Shown here one piece after another: positions 26,539 through 35,873 of a DNA stretch of 47,080 nt; the first letter of the stretch is position 1, and the number at the start of each line of letters is the position of its first letter. The DNA is taken from assembly GCA_031260565.1 (NCBI GenBank), contig JAISLH010000016.1, positions 1 to 47,080 on the forward strand. The letters are read 5' to 3'. Source of the stretch: Bacteroidales bacterium (GTDB taxonomy: Bacteria > Bacteroidota > Bacteroidia > Bacteroidales > P3). Made by a program: the position numbers and the translations under genes. The notes under the pieces were generated by a model that was not told the DNA's origin, did not search any database, and was given only the letters and a program-made list of their open reading frames with translations.

Positions 26539-27783
26539 GTGATAAAGCAAATCTTACATACATTTGTTACAAAAATACTCGGCTCTGCCTTTGGCTTTGC
26601 AACCATAATTATAGTTAGCCAAATCTTAGGAGCAACGCAAAAAGGGGAACAGGCAATGATAGTGCTTAATGTCTATGTTCTTATGCTCGTTTTTAACCTT
26701 ATCGGTAACTCAACGCTCATTTATTTAACGCCAAGGCACAGGTTTTCTTTGCTACTTTTACCCTCACTTTTATGGATTTCAGGACTGACGTTGCTATCTT
26801 TACTTTTCGCCGTGCTGTTTCCTGCTTTTGTGCCTCAATATGGCTATGAGACGTTATTGATAGCCGTTTTAGCCTCCGTTTCCGAAATAAATCAGTTCTT
26901 TTTGCTTGGCAAGGAGAAGATAATAGAAGCAAACAAGGTAAAGATTGTAAGCCCCCTGCTGACAACAATTCTCCTTGTGGTTTTATGGCTGTGCAATGCC
27001 TTACACACAACACACGATTTTGTGCTGTGTTTATGCTTTTCATATCTTGTAAGCACCATTTATAGTATATTTTTGCTCAAAAACGACTACCTAATAGCTA
27101 TAAAGACATCCGTAAAACGTAAAGAATTGCTTCAAATATCGTATTTGATGCTTGCCAAAGGGGCGACAAAACAGCTTGGAACGATAATGCAGGCTTTGAA
27201 TTATCGGTTGCTGTTCTACATTTTACTCTTTTATTGCGGCAAGAGTGTAGTTGGAGTCTATTCTAATGCCGTCAGTTTAACCGAAGCCGTGCTGCTGTTC
27301 GGCACTTCATTGGCGTTGGTGCAGTATTCCAAACTCTCAAACTCACAAGACAAGGCTATGCCCAAGCAACTGACGATAAAGATGACAAAAATCAATGCCT
27401 TATTCACTCTCTTTGCTCTTTTGGTCTTGTGCTTTATGCCTTCGGAGGCTTATCTTTGGTTGTTGGGTGCGGGCTTTGAGGATGTGGGTTATATTATAAG
27501 GCTGTTGGCTGCTGGTATTTTGTTGTTAAGTTGTGCCAGTAACGTTACACAATATTTTGCTTCACAGGGTAATTTTTCTATCTCTGCCGTTGCTTCTCTT
27601 ATTGGCTTGCTGACAACATTACTTATGGGCTTATGGCTTGTGCCTATCTATGGTGTGAAGGGAGCGGCTTTGACATCTGTTTGCTCTTTTACCATTACAT
27701 CACTTATAGAATTGACTTGCTTCCTGCGTTGGATAAAAAAAGAAGATAGAAATAGCTACAGGTCTCAACAAAAAGCCCGATGA
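26539..27783 (+). CDS. Wzx/MATE-like polysaccharide flippase
   Basis: The 414-residue protein is almost entirely membrane-embedded, with about 12 helices, and fits the polysaccharide-export (Wzx/MOP) superfamily. Its N-terminus FVTKILGSAFGFATIIIVSQILGATQKGE has the start pattern of these proteins (shown here in part; helix 1 spans about residues 9-28). It should flip a lipid-linked sugar across the inner membrane. No glycosyltransferases are nearby, so the substrate is unknown. I chose GTG 26539, which begins VIKQILHTF, because the 26437 start overlaps both the promoter and the sequence next to the tRNA. Its last codons hold the terminator of the opposing rnpB. Confidence 0.75.
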   Translation: MIKQILHTFVTKILGSAFGFATIIIVSQILGATQKGEQAMIVLNVYVLMLVFNLIGNSTLIYLTPRHRFSLLLLPSLLWISGLTLLSLLFAVLFPAFVPQYGYETLLIAVLASVSEINQFFLLGKEKIIEANKVKIVSPLLTTILLVVLWLCNALHTTHDFVLCLCFSYLVSTIYSIFLLKNDYLIAIKTSVKRKELLQISYLMLAKGATKQLGTIMQALNYRLLFYILLFYCGKSVVGVYSNAVSLTEAVLLFGTSLALVQYSKLSNSQDKAMPKQLTIKMTKINALFTLFALLVLCFMPSEAYLWLLGAGFEDVGYIIRLLAAGILLLSCASNVTQYFASQGNFSISAVASLIGLLTTLLMGLWLVPIYGVKGAALTSVCSFTITSLIELTCFLRWIKKEDRNSYRSQQKAR

Positions 27784-27801
27784 CATTATATCAACGGGCT
27801 T
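27773..27801 (-). terminator. Intrinsic terminator of rnpB, inside the flippase 3' end
   Basis: AAGCCCG at 27773-27779 pairs with CGGGCTT at 27795-27801. On the minus strand the stem is followed by TTTTTG. The structure covers the stop codon of the opposing flippase gene. Confidence 0.75.
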
Positions 27802-27803
27802 AA

Positions 27804-28182
27804 AAATAAGGCAACATCTGTAAGCCGGATTCTGTTCGGAGTTTTACTTCCGCTTCTACCATTAATCTGGGACTTGCTTCACAACAAGCCTCCAACGACC
27901 TACCCCTCGCAGCGGACGAGCAGCCCTTAATTGCGATATATTTGGTCTTTCAACTCATAAGGTTTGCCCAAACGAATTATCACTAACCCGACTCGTGAGC
28001 TCTTACCTCACGTTTTCACCCTTACCTGCTTACAAAGCATCGGCGGTTGTTTTCTGTGGCACTTGCTGTCAAACGTCTTGCGACCCTTGCCTACCCGTTA
28101 GGTAGTATGATGCTCTGCGTTGTCCGGACTTTCCTCCCCAACCATAAGTTGAAGCGATAGAACGATGCCGCCTTCCTTATTT
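27804..28182 (-). ncRNA. rnpB: RNase P RNA (type A)
   Basis: The minus strand carries the conserved blocks of bacterial RNase P RNA in order: GAGGAAAGTCCGGAC, GCCACAGAAAACA, GGTAAGGGTGAAA, GTAAGAGCTCACGAG, AGGTCGTTGGAGGC and ACAGAATCCGGCTTA. The ends pair to form P1 (GGCGGCATC near 28167 with GATGTTGCC near 27814, flanked by AATAAGG and CCTTATT). This RNA cleaves the 5' leaders of tRNAs. The 5' end lies only a few bases after the typA stop and no TAnnTTTG box is visible just upstream. Confidence 0.96.
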
Positions 28183-28186
28183 TTAC

Positions 28187-29986
28187 TTATTTCGTTGCCC
28201 TCTTTCGTGCCGTTTCATCAAGGATTATCTTGCGGATACGAAGATTGTTTGGTGTTATTTCCAAGTATTCGTCCTCTCCGATGTATTCCATAGCCTCCTC
28301 CAATGAGAACTTAATAGCCGGAGCTATTGCAATCTTATCATCAGAGCCTGAAGCACGCATATTAGTTAGCTTCTTGGTGATTGCTACATTGACCACAATG
28401 TCGTCAGGTCGCAAGCCCTCTCCTATAATCATACCAGTATAAACCTGCTCACCCGGACTAACAAAGAACCTGCCTCTATCCTGTAATTTATTTATTGAAT
28501 ATTCTATTGCTTCTCCTGTCTCTTTGGCTATCAAAGCACCCATTCGTCTGCCCCCTATCTCACCTTTCCAAGTTTCAAAGCCCTTTAAGCGATGTGCCAT
28601 AATTGCTTCGCCTTCGCTTAATGTCAATACGTTGTTTCTTAAACCTATTATGCCTCGTGAAGGTATCGTAAATTCCAAATGTGTTCTGTCTCCTTGTGGT
28701 TCTATGGAGTTTATTTCGCCCTTTCTCATCGTTACAAGCTCTATAATCTTTCCTGCAAACAGCTCTGGCACAACAATAGTCAGCTGCTCCACCGGCTCGC
28801 ATTTCTCCCCGTCTATTTCCTTTATTATAACCTTCGGCTGTCCAACCTGTAACTCATAACCCTCGCGTCTCATCGTCTCTATCAAAATTGACAAATGAAG
28901 TATGCCGCGACCATAGACAATCATCACATCAGGGGAATCAGTATCCTCTACCTTCAAGGCAAGATTCTTTTCCAGCTCTGAGTATAATCTATCACGCAAA
29001 TGGCGAGATGTTACAAACTTTCCTTCTCTTCCAAAGAATGGCGAGTTGTTTATCGTAAATAACATGGAGAGTGTAGGCTCATCAACCTTAATTGGTATCA
29101 GCGGCTCAGGGTTTTCAATATCGCAAACGGAGTCTCCGATGTCAAAGTTCTCTATTCCGAGTATGGCACATATCTCTCCTGCTTCTATTTCGGTCTTTAT
29201 CTTTTCTTTTGCCAAACCTTCAAAGACGTATAACTCCTTTATCTTGGAACGGATTTGCTGTCCATTAGCCTTGACAAGCATTACGTCCTGCCCTGCTATC
29301 AGTTTGCCGCGATGTAATCTTCCCACAGCAATACGCCCCACATAAGAAGAATAATCTAATGAAGAAATCATCAGCTGTGTTGTCCCTTCCTCCTTTTGAT
29401 AGGTAGGAATATGCTCAATAATCTGGTCTAAAAGATAAGATACATCAGTAGTTACCTTGCGGAAATCCTCACTCATCCAGCCCTCTTTTGAAGAGCCGAA
29501 AACGGTAGGAAAGTCTAATTGTTCCTGCGTTGCTCCCAGATTAAACATCAGGTCAAATACCTTCTCCTGAGTGTCCAAAGGGTTGCAGTTTGGTTTATCT
29601 ACTTTATTGATAACAACTATTGGCTTGAGGTTTAGCTCTATTGCTTTCTGCAAAACAAAGCGTGTCTGCGGCATAGGACCTTCAAAGGCATCTACAACAA
29701 GCAAAACGCCGTCTGCCATATTCAAAACCCGCTCCACTTCACCACCAAAATCGCTGTGACCGGGTGTATCAATGATGTTAATCTTCGTATCCTTATAGCG
29801 AATAGACACATTTTTTGAAAGAATTGTTATTCCGCGTTCCCGTTCCAAGTCATTGCTGTCTAAAATCAGTTCTTTCTTTTCCTGATTGTCTCTAAATAGT
29901 TTAGCTTGATATAGCATACGGTCAACGAGTGTCGTTTTGCCGTGATCAACGTGAGCAATAATTGCTATGTTTCTTATTTCCTGCAT
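28187..29986 (-). CDS. typA: Translational GTPase TypA/BipA
   Basis: TypA is a ribosome-associated GTPase of the EF-G family, linked to stress and low-temperature ribosome assembly. The 599-residue product has G1 AHVDHGKTT, the switch region [12 protein letters not shown]3 [14 protein letters not shown] and G4 NKVDKP. The C-terminal region is that specific to TypA ([23 protein letters not shown]). I chose the ATG at 29986 because the longer reading from 30022 would run through the promoter at 30012-30019. The stop is followed at once by rnpB. Confidence 0.96.
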   Translation of the reverse strand: MQEIRNIAIIAHVDHGKTTLVDRMLYQAKLFRDNQEKKELILDSNDLERERGITILSKNVSIRYKDTKINIIDTPGHSDFGGEVERVLNMADGVLLVVDAFEGPMPQTRFVLQKAIELNLKPIVVINKVDKPNCNPLDTQEKVFDLMFNLGATQEQLDFPTVFGSSKEGWMSEDFRKVTTDVSYLLDQIIEHIPTYQKEEGTTQLMISSLDYSSYVGRIAVGRLHRGKLIAGQDVMLVKANGQQIRSKIKELYVFEGLAKEKIKTEIEAGEICAILGIENFDIGDSVCDIENPEPLIPIKVDEPTLSMLFTINNSPFFGREGKFVTSRHLRDRLYSELEKNLALKVEDTDSPDVMIVYGRGILHLSILIETMRREGYELQVGQPKVIIKEIDGEKCEPVEQLTIVVPELFAGKIIELVTMRKGEINSIEPQGDRTHLEFTIPSRGIIGLRNNVLTLSEGEAIMAHRLKGFETWKGEIGGRRMGALIAKETGEAIEYSINKLQDRGRFFVSPGEQVYTGMIIGEGLRPDDIVVNVAITKKLTNMRASGSDDKIAIAPAIKFSLEEAMEYIGEDEYLEITPNNLRIRKIILDETARKRATK

Positions 29987-30011
29987 TACAATAATTTGTT
30001 TTAAGAGCCTG

Positions 30012-30019
30012 CAAAGGTA
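30012..30019 (-). promoter_or_regulatory. -7 promoter box of typA
   Basis: TACCTTTG followed by CA on the minus strand, 25 bases before the typA ATG. Confidence 0.73.
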
Positions 30020-30053
30020 CAAAAAAAAACCGAACTACCACATTTACATTTCA

Positions 30054-30137
30054 AAGCGGCGTTTAGTGACGCTGAAGTGGCGTTTTAGCGTCACGAAACG
30101 CCGCTTTAGGAAAATGAGGTGGCAGTTGGCTGAAATA
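30054..30137. repeat. Array G: 21-bp repeats between typA and hisS promoters
   Basis: Units of exactly 21 bp start at 30054 (AAGCGGCGTTTAG), 30075 (AAGTGGCGTTTTA), 30096 (AAACGCCGCTTTA) and 30117 (AGGTGGCAGTTGG, diverged). The array sits 34 bases from the -7 box on each side, in the middle of a divergent gap. Confidence 0.9.
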
Positions 30138-30171
30138 AAGGGAGAAAAGACACTGATAAAAAAATAATTTG

Positions 30172-30179
30172 TACTTTTG
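30172..30179 (+). promoter_or_regulatory. -7 promoter box of hisS
   Basis: TACTTTTG followed by CA, about 80 bases before the hisS ATG. The leader (30185-30258) is AT-rich and shows no clear structure. Confidence 0.7.
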
Positions 30180-30258
30180 CAACGTGAATTTGTAATTTTA
30201 TAACGCAGATTCTAATTTATTTCAATTAAATTTATGTTTAATTTTAACGCTTATTAAA

Positions 30259-31632
30259 ATGAGTTACAGCGTAGTAAAAGGCACAAGAGACTTTCTCCCA
30301 AAGCAGATGATAAAAAGAAACTTCATCTTCCAGACAATAAAAGATATTTATCAGCAACATGGCTTCCTTCCAATAGAGACTCCAGCAATGGAAAACCTAT
30401 CTACACTTATGGGAAAGTACGGAGAGGAAGGCGATAAACTGCTTTTTAAGATACTAAATTCGGGTAATTTCCTTGAAAAAGCGGATACTGCCGCTACAAC
30501 AGATTATAAGAAACTTACTACGCAGATTTGCGAAAAGGGATTGCGATATGACTTGACCGTTCCCTTCGCTCGCTTTGTCGTAAATCACAGAAACGATATT
30601 TGTTTTCCCTTCAAGCGTTACCAAATCCAGCCAGTATGGAGAGCCGACAGACCACAAAAGGGACGTTATCGTGAGTTTTACCAGTGTGATGCAGACATAA
30701 TCGGCAGCAATAGCCTGATGAACGAGGCGGAATTGTTAGAAATAATACAGGAAGTCTTCAATAAATTTGGGCTTGATGTGGTCATAAAAATCAACAATCG
30801 CAAAATACTTGCCGCAATAGCCGAAATGATTGACAAAAGCGACAATCTAACTGATATAACCGTTGCCATAGACAAATTGGATAAGGTTGGTATGGATAGC
30901 GTTTGCCAAGAGCTGCTGTCAAAAGGCTTTACGGCGGAAGATATTGAGAGACTTAAACCTGTCCTTTTGCTAAATGGCTCTAATGAAACGAAGATTGCCA
31001 CACTTGAAACCTTATTTGAGGGCATTGAAACAGGCAAAAAAGGTTTGGAGGAGTTAAATAAACTGCTTGCCATTGTGAAAGAGCTAAAGATTGCAAACAT
31101 TGAATTAGACCTTACCCTTGCACGAGGACTTAATTATTACACTGGAACAATCATTGAAGTCAAAGCAGCGGACGTTGCCATTGGTTCGGTTGTCGGAGGT
31201 GGCAGATATGATAATTTAACCGATATTTTCGGGTTGCCTGATGTCTCAGGGGTAGGCATAAGCTTTGGAGCGGATAGAATTTATGATTGTTTGGAGCAAC
31301 TGGAACTTTTTCCGCCAACGCTAAGTCATACAACCCAGATATTGTTTATCAACTTCGGGGAAGCGGAATCTCTTTACTGCCTGCGGTTGGCAAAGAAACT
31401 GAGAGCGGAAGGAATAAGCAGTGAAGTCTATCCCGATAATGCCAAACTCAAAAAGCAGATGGCTTATGCCAACGACAAAAATATTCATTACGTTGCCCTG
31501 ATTGGCGAAAACGAAATGAAAGAAGGGAAAATAACTATCAAAAATATGCTTACCGCTGAGCAAAGCCTGCTAACTTTTGAGCAGATTAAGGCTTTACTTT
31601 TATCGCCTACTGCTCACTCGTTATCTTTCTAA
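30259..31632 (+). CDS. hisS: Histidyl-tRNA synthetase
   Basis: This class II synthetase charges tRNA-His. The 457-residue protein starts [13 protein letters not shown]. It has motif 2 ([20 protein letters not shown]) and the histidine-specific [12 protein letters not shown], then motif 3 ([11 protein letters not shown]). A C-terminal anticodon-binding domain covers about residues 350-445. The single tRNA-His of the window lies 4 kb away and has odd acceptor-stem pairs. The last 26 bases overlap the converging gldA. Confidence 0.96.
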   Translation: MSYSVVKGTRDFLPKQMIKRNFIFQTIKDIYQQHGFLPIETPAMENLSTLMGKYGEEGDKLLFKILNSGNFLEKADTAATTDYKKLTTQICEKGLRYDLTVPFARFVVNHRNDICFPFKRYQIQPVWRADRPQKGRYREFYQCDADIIGSNSLMNEAELLEIIQEVFNKFGLDVVIKINNRKILAAIAEMIDKSDNLTDITVAIDKLDKVGMDSVCQELLSKGFTAEDIERLKPVLLLNGSNETKIATLETLFEGIETGKKGLEELNKLLAIVKELKIANIELDLTLARGLNYYTGTIIEVKAADVAIGSVVGGGRYDNLTDIFGLPDVSGVGISFGADRIYDCLEQLELFPPTLSHTTQILFINFGEAESLYCLRLAKKLRAEGISSEVYPDNAKLKKQMAYANDKNIHYVALIGENEMKEGKITIKNMLTAEQSLLTFEQIKALLLSPTAHSLSF

Positions 31633-32311
31633 ATATGGCTTCGAGGCTTTGACCTGCGGCTAAGTGCTTAGTGTCATCGTCAGCCACCACTTTACCATTG
31701 TTTATAATTATTGTACGGGAACAAACCGCCTCAACCTCCTGCATAATGTGCGTGGAAAGCATCACTGTCTTCTCTTTGCCGACCTGTTTTATTAAAGAAC
31801 GGATTTCAACAAGCTGATTAGGGTCAAGACCTGTCGTAGGCTCATCAAGTATCAACACTTTGGGGTCGTGAATGAGTGCCTGCGAAAGCCCTACTCGCTG
31901 ACGATAACCCTTAGACAAAGCACCAATCTTCTTATTGACCTCCTTCGTTAAGCCCGTCTGCTCTATCATCTGCTCAACTCTTTCTTTAATGTTTTTTATC
32001 TTGTGAAGCCCTGCCACAAAAGTAAGAAATTCACGCACGTACATATCCAAATACAGAGGGTTATGTTCAGGTAAATAGCCTATATTGGCACGAACCGCCA
32101 TAGGATTGTCAAAAATATCCTCGCCACAAACCTTTACCGAGCCCTCAGTAGGCGGAATGAAGCAGGTAATAATCTTCATAAGTGTTGATTTTCCTGCTCC
32201 GTTAGGTCCAAGCAAGCCAACAACTTCCTTATCGTTTATTTCCAAACAAACATTGTCCAATGCCCGTTGTGTGCCATAAAGTTTGGTGATGTTCTGTATT
32301 GATATTGACAT
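31607..32311 (-). CDS. gldA: GldA-like ABC transporter ATP-binding protein
   Basis: The 234-residue ATPase has Walker [10 protein letters not shown], signature [15 protein letters not shown] and Walker [14 protein letters not shown]. The segment [11 protein letters not shown] is a feature I associate with GldA, the ATPase of the Bacteroidetes GldAFG transporter. No gldF or gldG is in the window. A role in gliding is not certain, because non-gliding Bacteroidales keep gldA. The ATG at 32311 follows the promoter at 32336-32343; a longer reading from 32386 does not fit the family. Confidence 0.82.
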   Translation of the reverse strand: MSISIQNITKLYGTQRALDNVCLEINDKEVVGLLGPNGAGKSTLMKIITCFIPPTEGSVKVCGEDIFDNPMAVRANIGYLPEHNPLYLDMYVREFLTFVAGLHKIKNIKERVEQMIEQTGLTKEVNKKIGALSKGYRQRVGLSQALIHDPKVLILDEPTTGLDPNQLVEIRSLIKQVGKEKTVMLSTHIMQEVEAVCSRTIIINNGKVVADDDTKHLAAGQSLEAIFRKITSEQ

Positions 32312-32335
32312 AATAAAACGTTTTTTTTCCGACTG

Positions 32336-32343
32336 CAAAGGTA
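32336..32343 (-). promoter_or_regulatory. -7 promoter box of gldA
   Basis: TACCTTTG followed by CA on the minus strand, 24 bases before the gldA ATG. Confidence 0.72.
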
Positions 32344-32442
32344 TATAAAAAAGGGATAAGGAGCAAAATTGACATCTTTTTGGCAAATTTTATCGCATCA
32401 AAACCAACAAAAAGCACGCCATTATCTCATATCATTTTAGCC

Positions 32443-32677
32443 AAACGCCGTTTCAAGTCAGCCAAACGCCACTTTAATTTCATCAAACGCCACTTAAAAT
32501 TATTTAGACGTACATCAAAAATAAATTAGATGTACATCAAAATAAAATTAGACGTACATCAAAATAAAAAAAGATGTACATCAAAGTAAAATGAAACGCC
32601 GCTTCGTAGAATTAAGACGCTGTTTTGGTAACTTAAAACGGCGTCTTGGTAAAATGAAGCGGTGAATTGGAAAATTA
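32443..32677. repeat. Array H: composite 21/22-bp repeats between gldA and trxB
   Basis: Eleven units in a row. Three 21-bp units carry the CGCCG/CGCCAC core (32443, 32464, 32485). Four 22-bp units carry a different core, AGACGTACATCAAAA or AGATGTACATCAAA (32506, 32528, 32550, 32572). Four 21-bp units follow (32594 AAACGCCGCTTCG, 32615 AGACGCTGTTTTG, 32636 AAACGGCGTCTTG, 32657 AAGCGGTGAATTG). The array ends 4 bases before the trxB -7 box. Confidence 0.92.
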
Positions 32678-32681
32678 TATG

Positions 32682-32689
32682 TACTTTTG
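32682..32689 (+). promoter_or_regulatory. -7 promoter box of trxB operon
   Basis: TACTTTTG followed by CA directly after array H. The leader to the trxB ATG is about 130 bases, long for this window. Confidence 0.72.
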
Positions 32690-32721
32690 CAGACTAAAAT
32701 ATAAACAGATATTATAATCTT

Positions 32722-32805
32722 ATGGAGCAACAGCAAATCTTTTCTCTGTCACAGCACAATAGACAAGGAAGACAAGCGTTGTATTTAAGGATTATACACT
32801 TTTAA
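32722..32805 (+). CDS. Possible 27-residue leader ORF of trxB
   Basis: An ATG 32 bases after the promoter box opens a 27-codon ORF that begins MEQQQIFSLSQHN and stops 16 bases before the trxB start. It contains no cysteine. It could be a regulatory leader peptide or chance; I see no attenuator structure to decide. Confidence 0.3.
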   Translation: MEQQQIFSLSQHNRQGRQALYLRIIHF

Positions 32806-32821
32806 AACAAATTCTATAGAA

Positions 32822-33757
32822 ATGAAAGAACAACTTAGATGTACAATTATAGGCTCTGGTCCTGCTGGATACACAGCTGCTATTTACGCTGCAAGAGCCG
32901 ACTTGAAGCCTGTCTTATTTGAGGGTATTCAACCCGGAGGACAGCTGACGATAACGACAGAGATAGAGAACTTTCCCGGCTATCCGCAAGGTATATCAGG
33001 AGAGCAGATGATGGAAGACCTAAAACAACAGGCTCTTCGCTTTGGTACGCAAATCAGAAATGCAACAATAGAAAAGGCAGACCTCTCCAAACGACCTTTT
33101 GTTTTGGAAGATGAGAATGGCAACTGCTGTGAAACCGATGTGCTTATTGTTGCCACAGGAGCAAGTGCAAGGTGGCTGGGTTTGGATTCGGAGAAAAAAT
33201 TTATGGGGCAGGGTGTGTCGGCTTGTGCTACCTGTGATGGCTTTTTCTATCGCAATCAGGTTGTCGGCGTTGTTGGCGGTGGTGATACGGCTTGTGAAGA
33301 AGCGTCTTATCTGTCTAACATCTGCAAGAAGGTTTTCCTCTTTGTCAGACGTGATGAGTTACGTGCGTCAAAGGCTATGCAGGAAAGAGTTCTCAATAAC
33401 GAAAAGATAGAAATAGTATGGAACAATAAGCCTGTTGAAATCTTGGGAGACGAGAGCGGAGTTACGGGTGTAAGGCTTGAAAACACTAAGACATCAGAGC
33501 AAAAAGACCTTTCCCTTATGGGTATCTTCATTGCCATAGGGCATAATCCTAATACCGATGTCTTCAAAGGGCAGTTGGAGTTAGACAACGAAGGCTATAT
33601 TGTAACCAAAGGCGGCACTTCTCACACCAATATTAAAGGAGTCTTTGCCGCAGGAGATGTTCAGGATACGCTTTACAGACAAGCAATAACGGCAGCGGCA
33701 AGTGGCTGTAAGGCTGCAATAGATGCCGAGCGTTTCTTATGCGAAAACCATAACTAA
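32822..33757 (+). CDS. trxB: Thioredoxin-disulfide reductase
   Basis: TrxB passes electrons from NADPH through FAD to thioredoxin. The 311-residue flavoprotein has the FAD loop GSGPAGYTAA (residues 11-20), the redox pair C135-A-T-C138, the NADPH loop GVVGGGDTA, and the C-terminal FAD motif GVFAAGDVQD. Length is normal. It starts after a long leader with a short ORF and is followed 11 bases later by the porin gene, so the two share a transcript. Confidence 0.96.
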   Translation: MKEQLRCTIIGSGPAGYTAAIYAARADLKPVLFEGIQPGGQLTITTEIENFPGYPQGISGEQMMEDLKQQALRFGTQIRNATIEKADLSKRPFVLEDENGNCCETDVLIVATGASARWLGLDSEKKFMGQGVSACATCDGFFYRNQVVGVVGGGDTACEEASYLSNICKKVFLFVRRDELRASKAMQERVLNNEKIEIVWNNKPVEILGDESGVTGVRLENTKTSEQKDLSLMGIFIAIGHNPNTDVFKGQLELDNEGYIVTKGGTSHTNIKGVFAAGDVQDTLYRQAITAAASGCKAAIDAERFLCENHN

Positions 33758-33768
33758 ATCCTGTTTTG

Positions 33769-35580
33769 ATGTCAGCAAAGAGGCTTTTGTTATTGTGGTG
33801 TGCTGTTTTGGCTTCATTTTGTGTGGAGGCACAGACGGCAGACAGCCTCAGCCTTAAAGGGGATAGCCTTAGTCTCAGCAGGGATAGCCTTTCCATTGGC
33901 AGCATTTACTATCACCACACAAGCGAAAGTTACTTCATTGACTCCTTTTTTCAGATTGAAGACAATCTTGTTGATGTTCATTATTTCTCTCCACTGAAAC
34001 GAACCGACAATGGTTTCTTTCAGCAACTTTCTACTTACGGCTCTCCGTCTCAATCAACGCTCTATGACCTCAACACATCATTTCTGCAATATCAACCCAA
34101 CATCTATTCCCCTTATACATACAACAAAGGCAACATTAAGTTTTATCAACTCCATAAACCTTTCTCCGAACTTTATTATTCCAACGATTTGAACTCTACT
34201 CAAGCCTTTCATATCATTCATTCGCAGAACGTCTATCGTGGTTTGAACATCGGCTTGCAGTATGATGTGGATTATGCTGACGGAACGTTTGTAAATTCCC
34301 AAGTGATGAACCAATTCTTCAATGCAACGGCAAACTACATTTCTCCAAAAGGGACTTACCGAGCCGAAGCAGCCTATATCCGCAACCGAGCTTACACCAA
34401 CGAAAGCGGAGGCATAAATGACGCTGCCTTTCTTGCCGATTCCTTTCCTTCACCTGCTGCATACCCTGTGTTATTGACTGCTTCCTATACTCAATTCAAG
34501 TCTGCCGATTTCTTCCTTTCCCAATCCCTCAGATTGCCTAAGTCTTTGGGGGCTGTAACCCTTACCAACAGCTTTGACAATAACACTCGCATTTATCACG
34601 ATGCCCAATCCATTGACACCACTCTTTCTTTTGACAACAAAAAACTTACCAATACTTTATCATATAGCTCTGTTGCGAAATTCTTACCTCTCAACGCTGG
34701 CATAAGACACGATTATAACCTCTTTGCCGACCGCAATATGAGTGAAAAAACTTCATTATTTACCCCTTTTGCAAGGCTTGATTACGCCCTTAAACGCTTT
34801 CACTTCAAGGCTTATGGTGAAAAAACTATCTCCAATAACCTTTTTGGCGACAATTCTCTTGCAACAATTAGTGCTAATCTTGCCTTTGACACTATCAATC
34901 GCAATAAAGTTTTCGCAAGTCTTTCTTATAAAACCGCTGCTGCAGACTTTTTTTACCGCCATAACAACACTACAAACTACCAATGGACTAATGATTTCAA
35001 TTCTATTAAGACGACAAAACTATCAATCGGCACATCGCTTTTGGGAATACTTACTTTAAACCTTAATTACTTTGCTCTTAGCGACAACGTATGGCTCTCT
35101 CAAAGTCTGCAACCAATACAAAAAGAGGGCAATACCAATGTTTATCAGGCTATTTTGAGCAATAAATTTACTCTTGGTGCGTTTGGCTTCATCGGAACGG
35201 CGGCTGTGCAGTACGCAGATGACGAAAAGGCTGTGCCATTGCCACTTTTGCAGGTCAAACAGACGGCTTATGTTGAGTTTTTTCTCTTTTCCAAAAAATT
35301 AAAGACACAAATAGGGTTGGATTTCTACTACAACACCGCCTTTTATGCCGATACTTACAGCCCTGAACTTGGTTCTTTTTATCGCCAACAGGAACGCAAA
35401 GTTGGCAATTACCTTTATACCGATTTGTTTGTAGGGGTTCAGATTAGCAGTGTTAATTTATTCCTTGCCCTTACGCATCCTTACGCCGGGTTGCTGGGCA
35501 ATGATTATTTCCAAACTTTGCATTATCCTTCTGAAGCCCTGTCTTTCCGCTGGGGACTGAGCTGGAAATTTATTGACTAA
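33769..35580 (+). CDS. Putative outer-membrane porin (Bacteroidetes porin family)
   Basis: The 603-residue protein has a signal peptide (LLLLWCAVLASFCVEAQ). After it a short repeat (DSLSLKG, DSLSLSR, DSLSIG) precedes the mature part. The body is rich in aromatic-ended beta strands and ends RWGLSWKFID, as expected for an outer-membrane barrel. The N-terminal region (HYFSPLKRTDNGFFQQLSTY) resembles the large family of Bacteroidetes putative porins. Substrate unknown. A TTG just before the ATG is in frame; I chose the ATG at 33769. It lies 11 bases after trxB. Confidence 0.78.
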   Translation: MSAKRLLLLWCAVLASFCVEAQTADSLSLKGDSLSLSRDSLSIGSIYYHHTSESYFIDSFFQIEDNLVDVHYFSPLKRTDNGFFQQLSTYGSPSQSTLYDLNTSFLQYQPNIYSPYTYNKGNIKFYQLHKPFSELYYSNDLNSTQAFHIIHSQNVYRGLNIGLQYDVDYADGTFVNSQVMNQFFNATANYISPKGTYRAEAAYIRNRAYTNESGGINDAAFLADSFPSPAAYPVLLTASYTQFKSADFFLSQSLRLPKSLGAVTLTNSFDNNTRIYHDAQSIDTTLSFDNKKLTNTLSYSSVAKFLPLNAGIRHDYNLFADRNMSEKTSLFTPFARLDYALKRFHFKAYGEKTISNNLFGDNSLATISANLAFDTINRNKVFASLSYKTAAADFFYRHNNTTNYQWTNDFNSIKTTKLSIGTSLLGILTLNLNYFALSDNVWLSQSLQPIQKEGNTNVYQAILSNKFTLGAFGFIGTAAVQYADDEKAVPLPLLQVKQTAYVEFFLFSKKLKTQIGLDFYYNTAFYADTYSPELGSFYRQQERKVGNYLYTDLFVGVQISSVNLFLALTHPYAGLLGNDYFQTLHYPSEALSFRWGLSWKFID

Positions 35581-35618
35581 CCCTTCGGCGAGAAACTTAC
35601 ACAAACCTTGCTCTCATA

Positions 35619-35723
35619 AAACGCCACCTTATTTTTCTAAAGCGGCGTTTCGTGACGCTAAAGTGGCGTTTCAGCGTCACGAAACGCCGCTTTAGGAAAA
35701 TGAGGTAGCATTGGGGTAAAACC
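35619..35723. repeat. Array I: 21-bp repeats upstream of the T9SS cargo operon
   Basis: Units of exactly 21 bp start at 35619 (AAACGCCACCTTA), 35640 (AAGCGGCGTTTCG), 35661 (AAGTGGCGTTTCA) and 35682 (AAACGCCGCTTTA), with a decayed unit at 35703. I see nothing else in the 35581-35873 gap except the promoter. Confidence 0.92.
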
Positions 35724-35833
35724 AAGCAAGGTAAAAGTGAAACAATCCAAGCAAAAGCAGCCGCAGTTCGTTGTTTTGTTGCACTGAAAGCATTTTTTAT
35801 GCTTGCTTTTGAGAATATTATGAAAATATTTCA

Positions 35834-35841
35834 TACCTTTG
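35834..35841 (+). promoter_or_regulatory. -7 promoter box of T9SS cargo operon
   Basis: TACCTTTG followed by CA, 32 bases before the ATG at 35874. Confidence 0.73.
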
Positions 35842-35873
35842 CAGCCGTAATTTTATAAATCTTTGAAGGTAAA

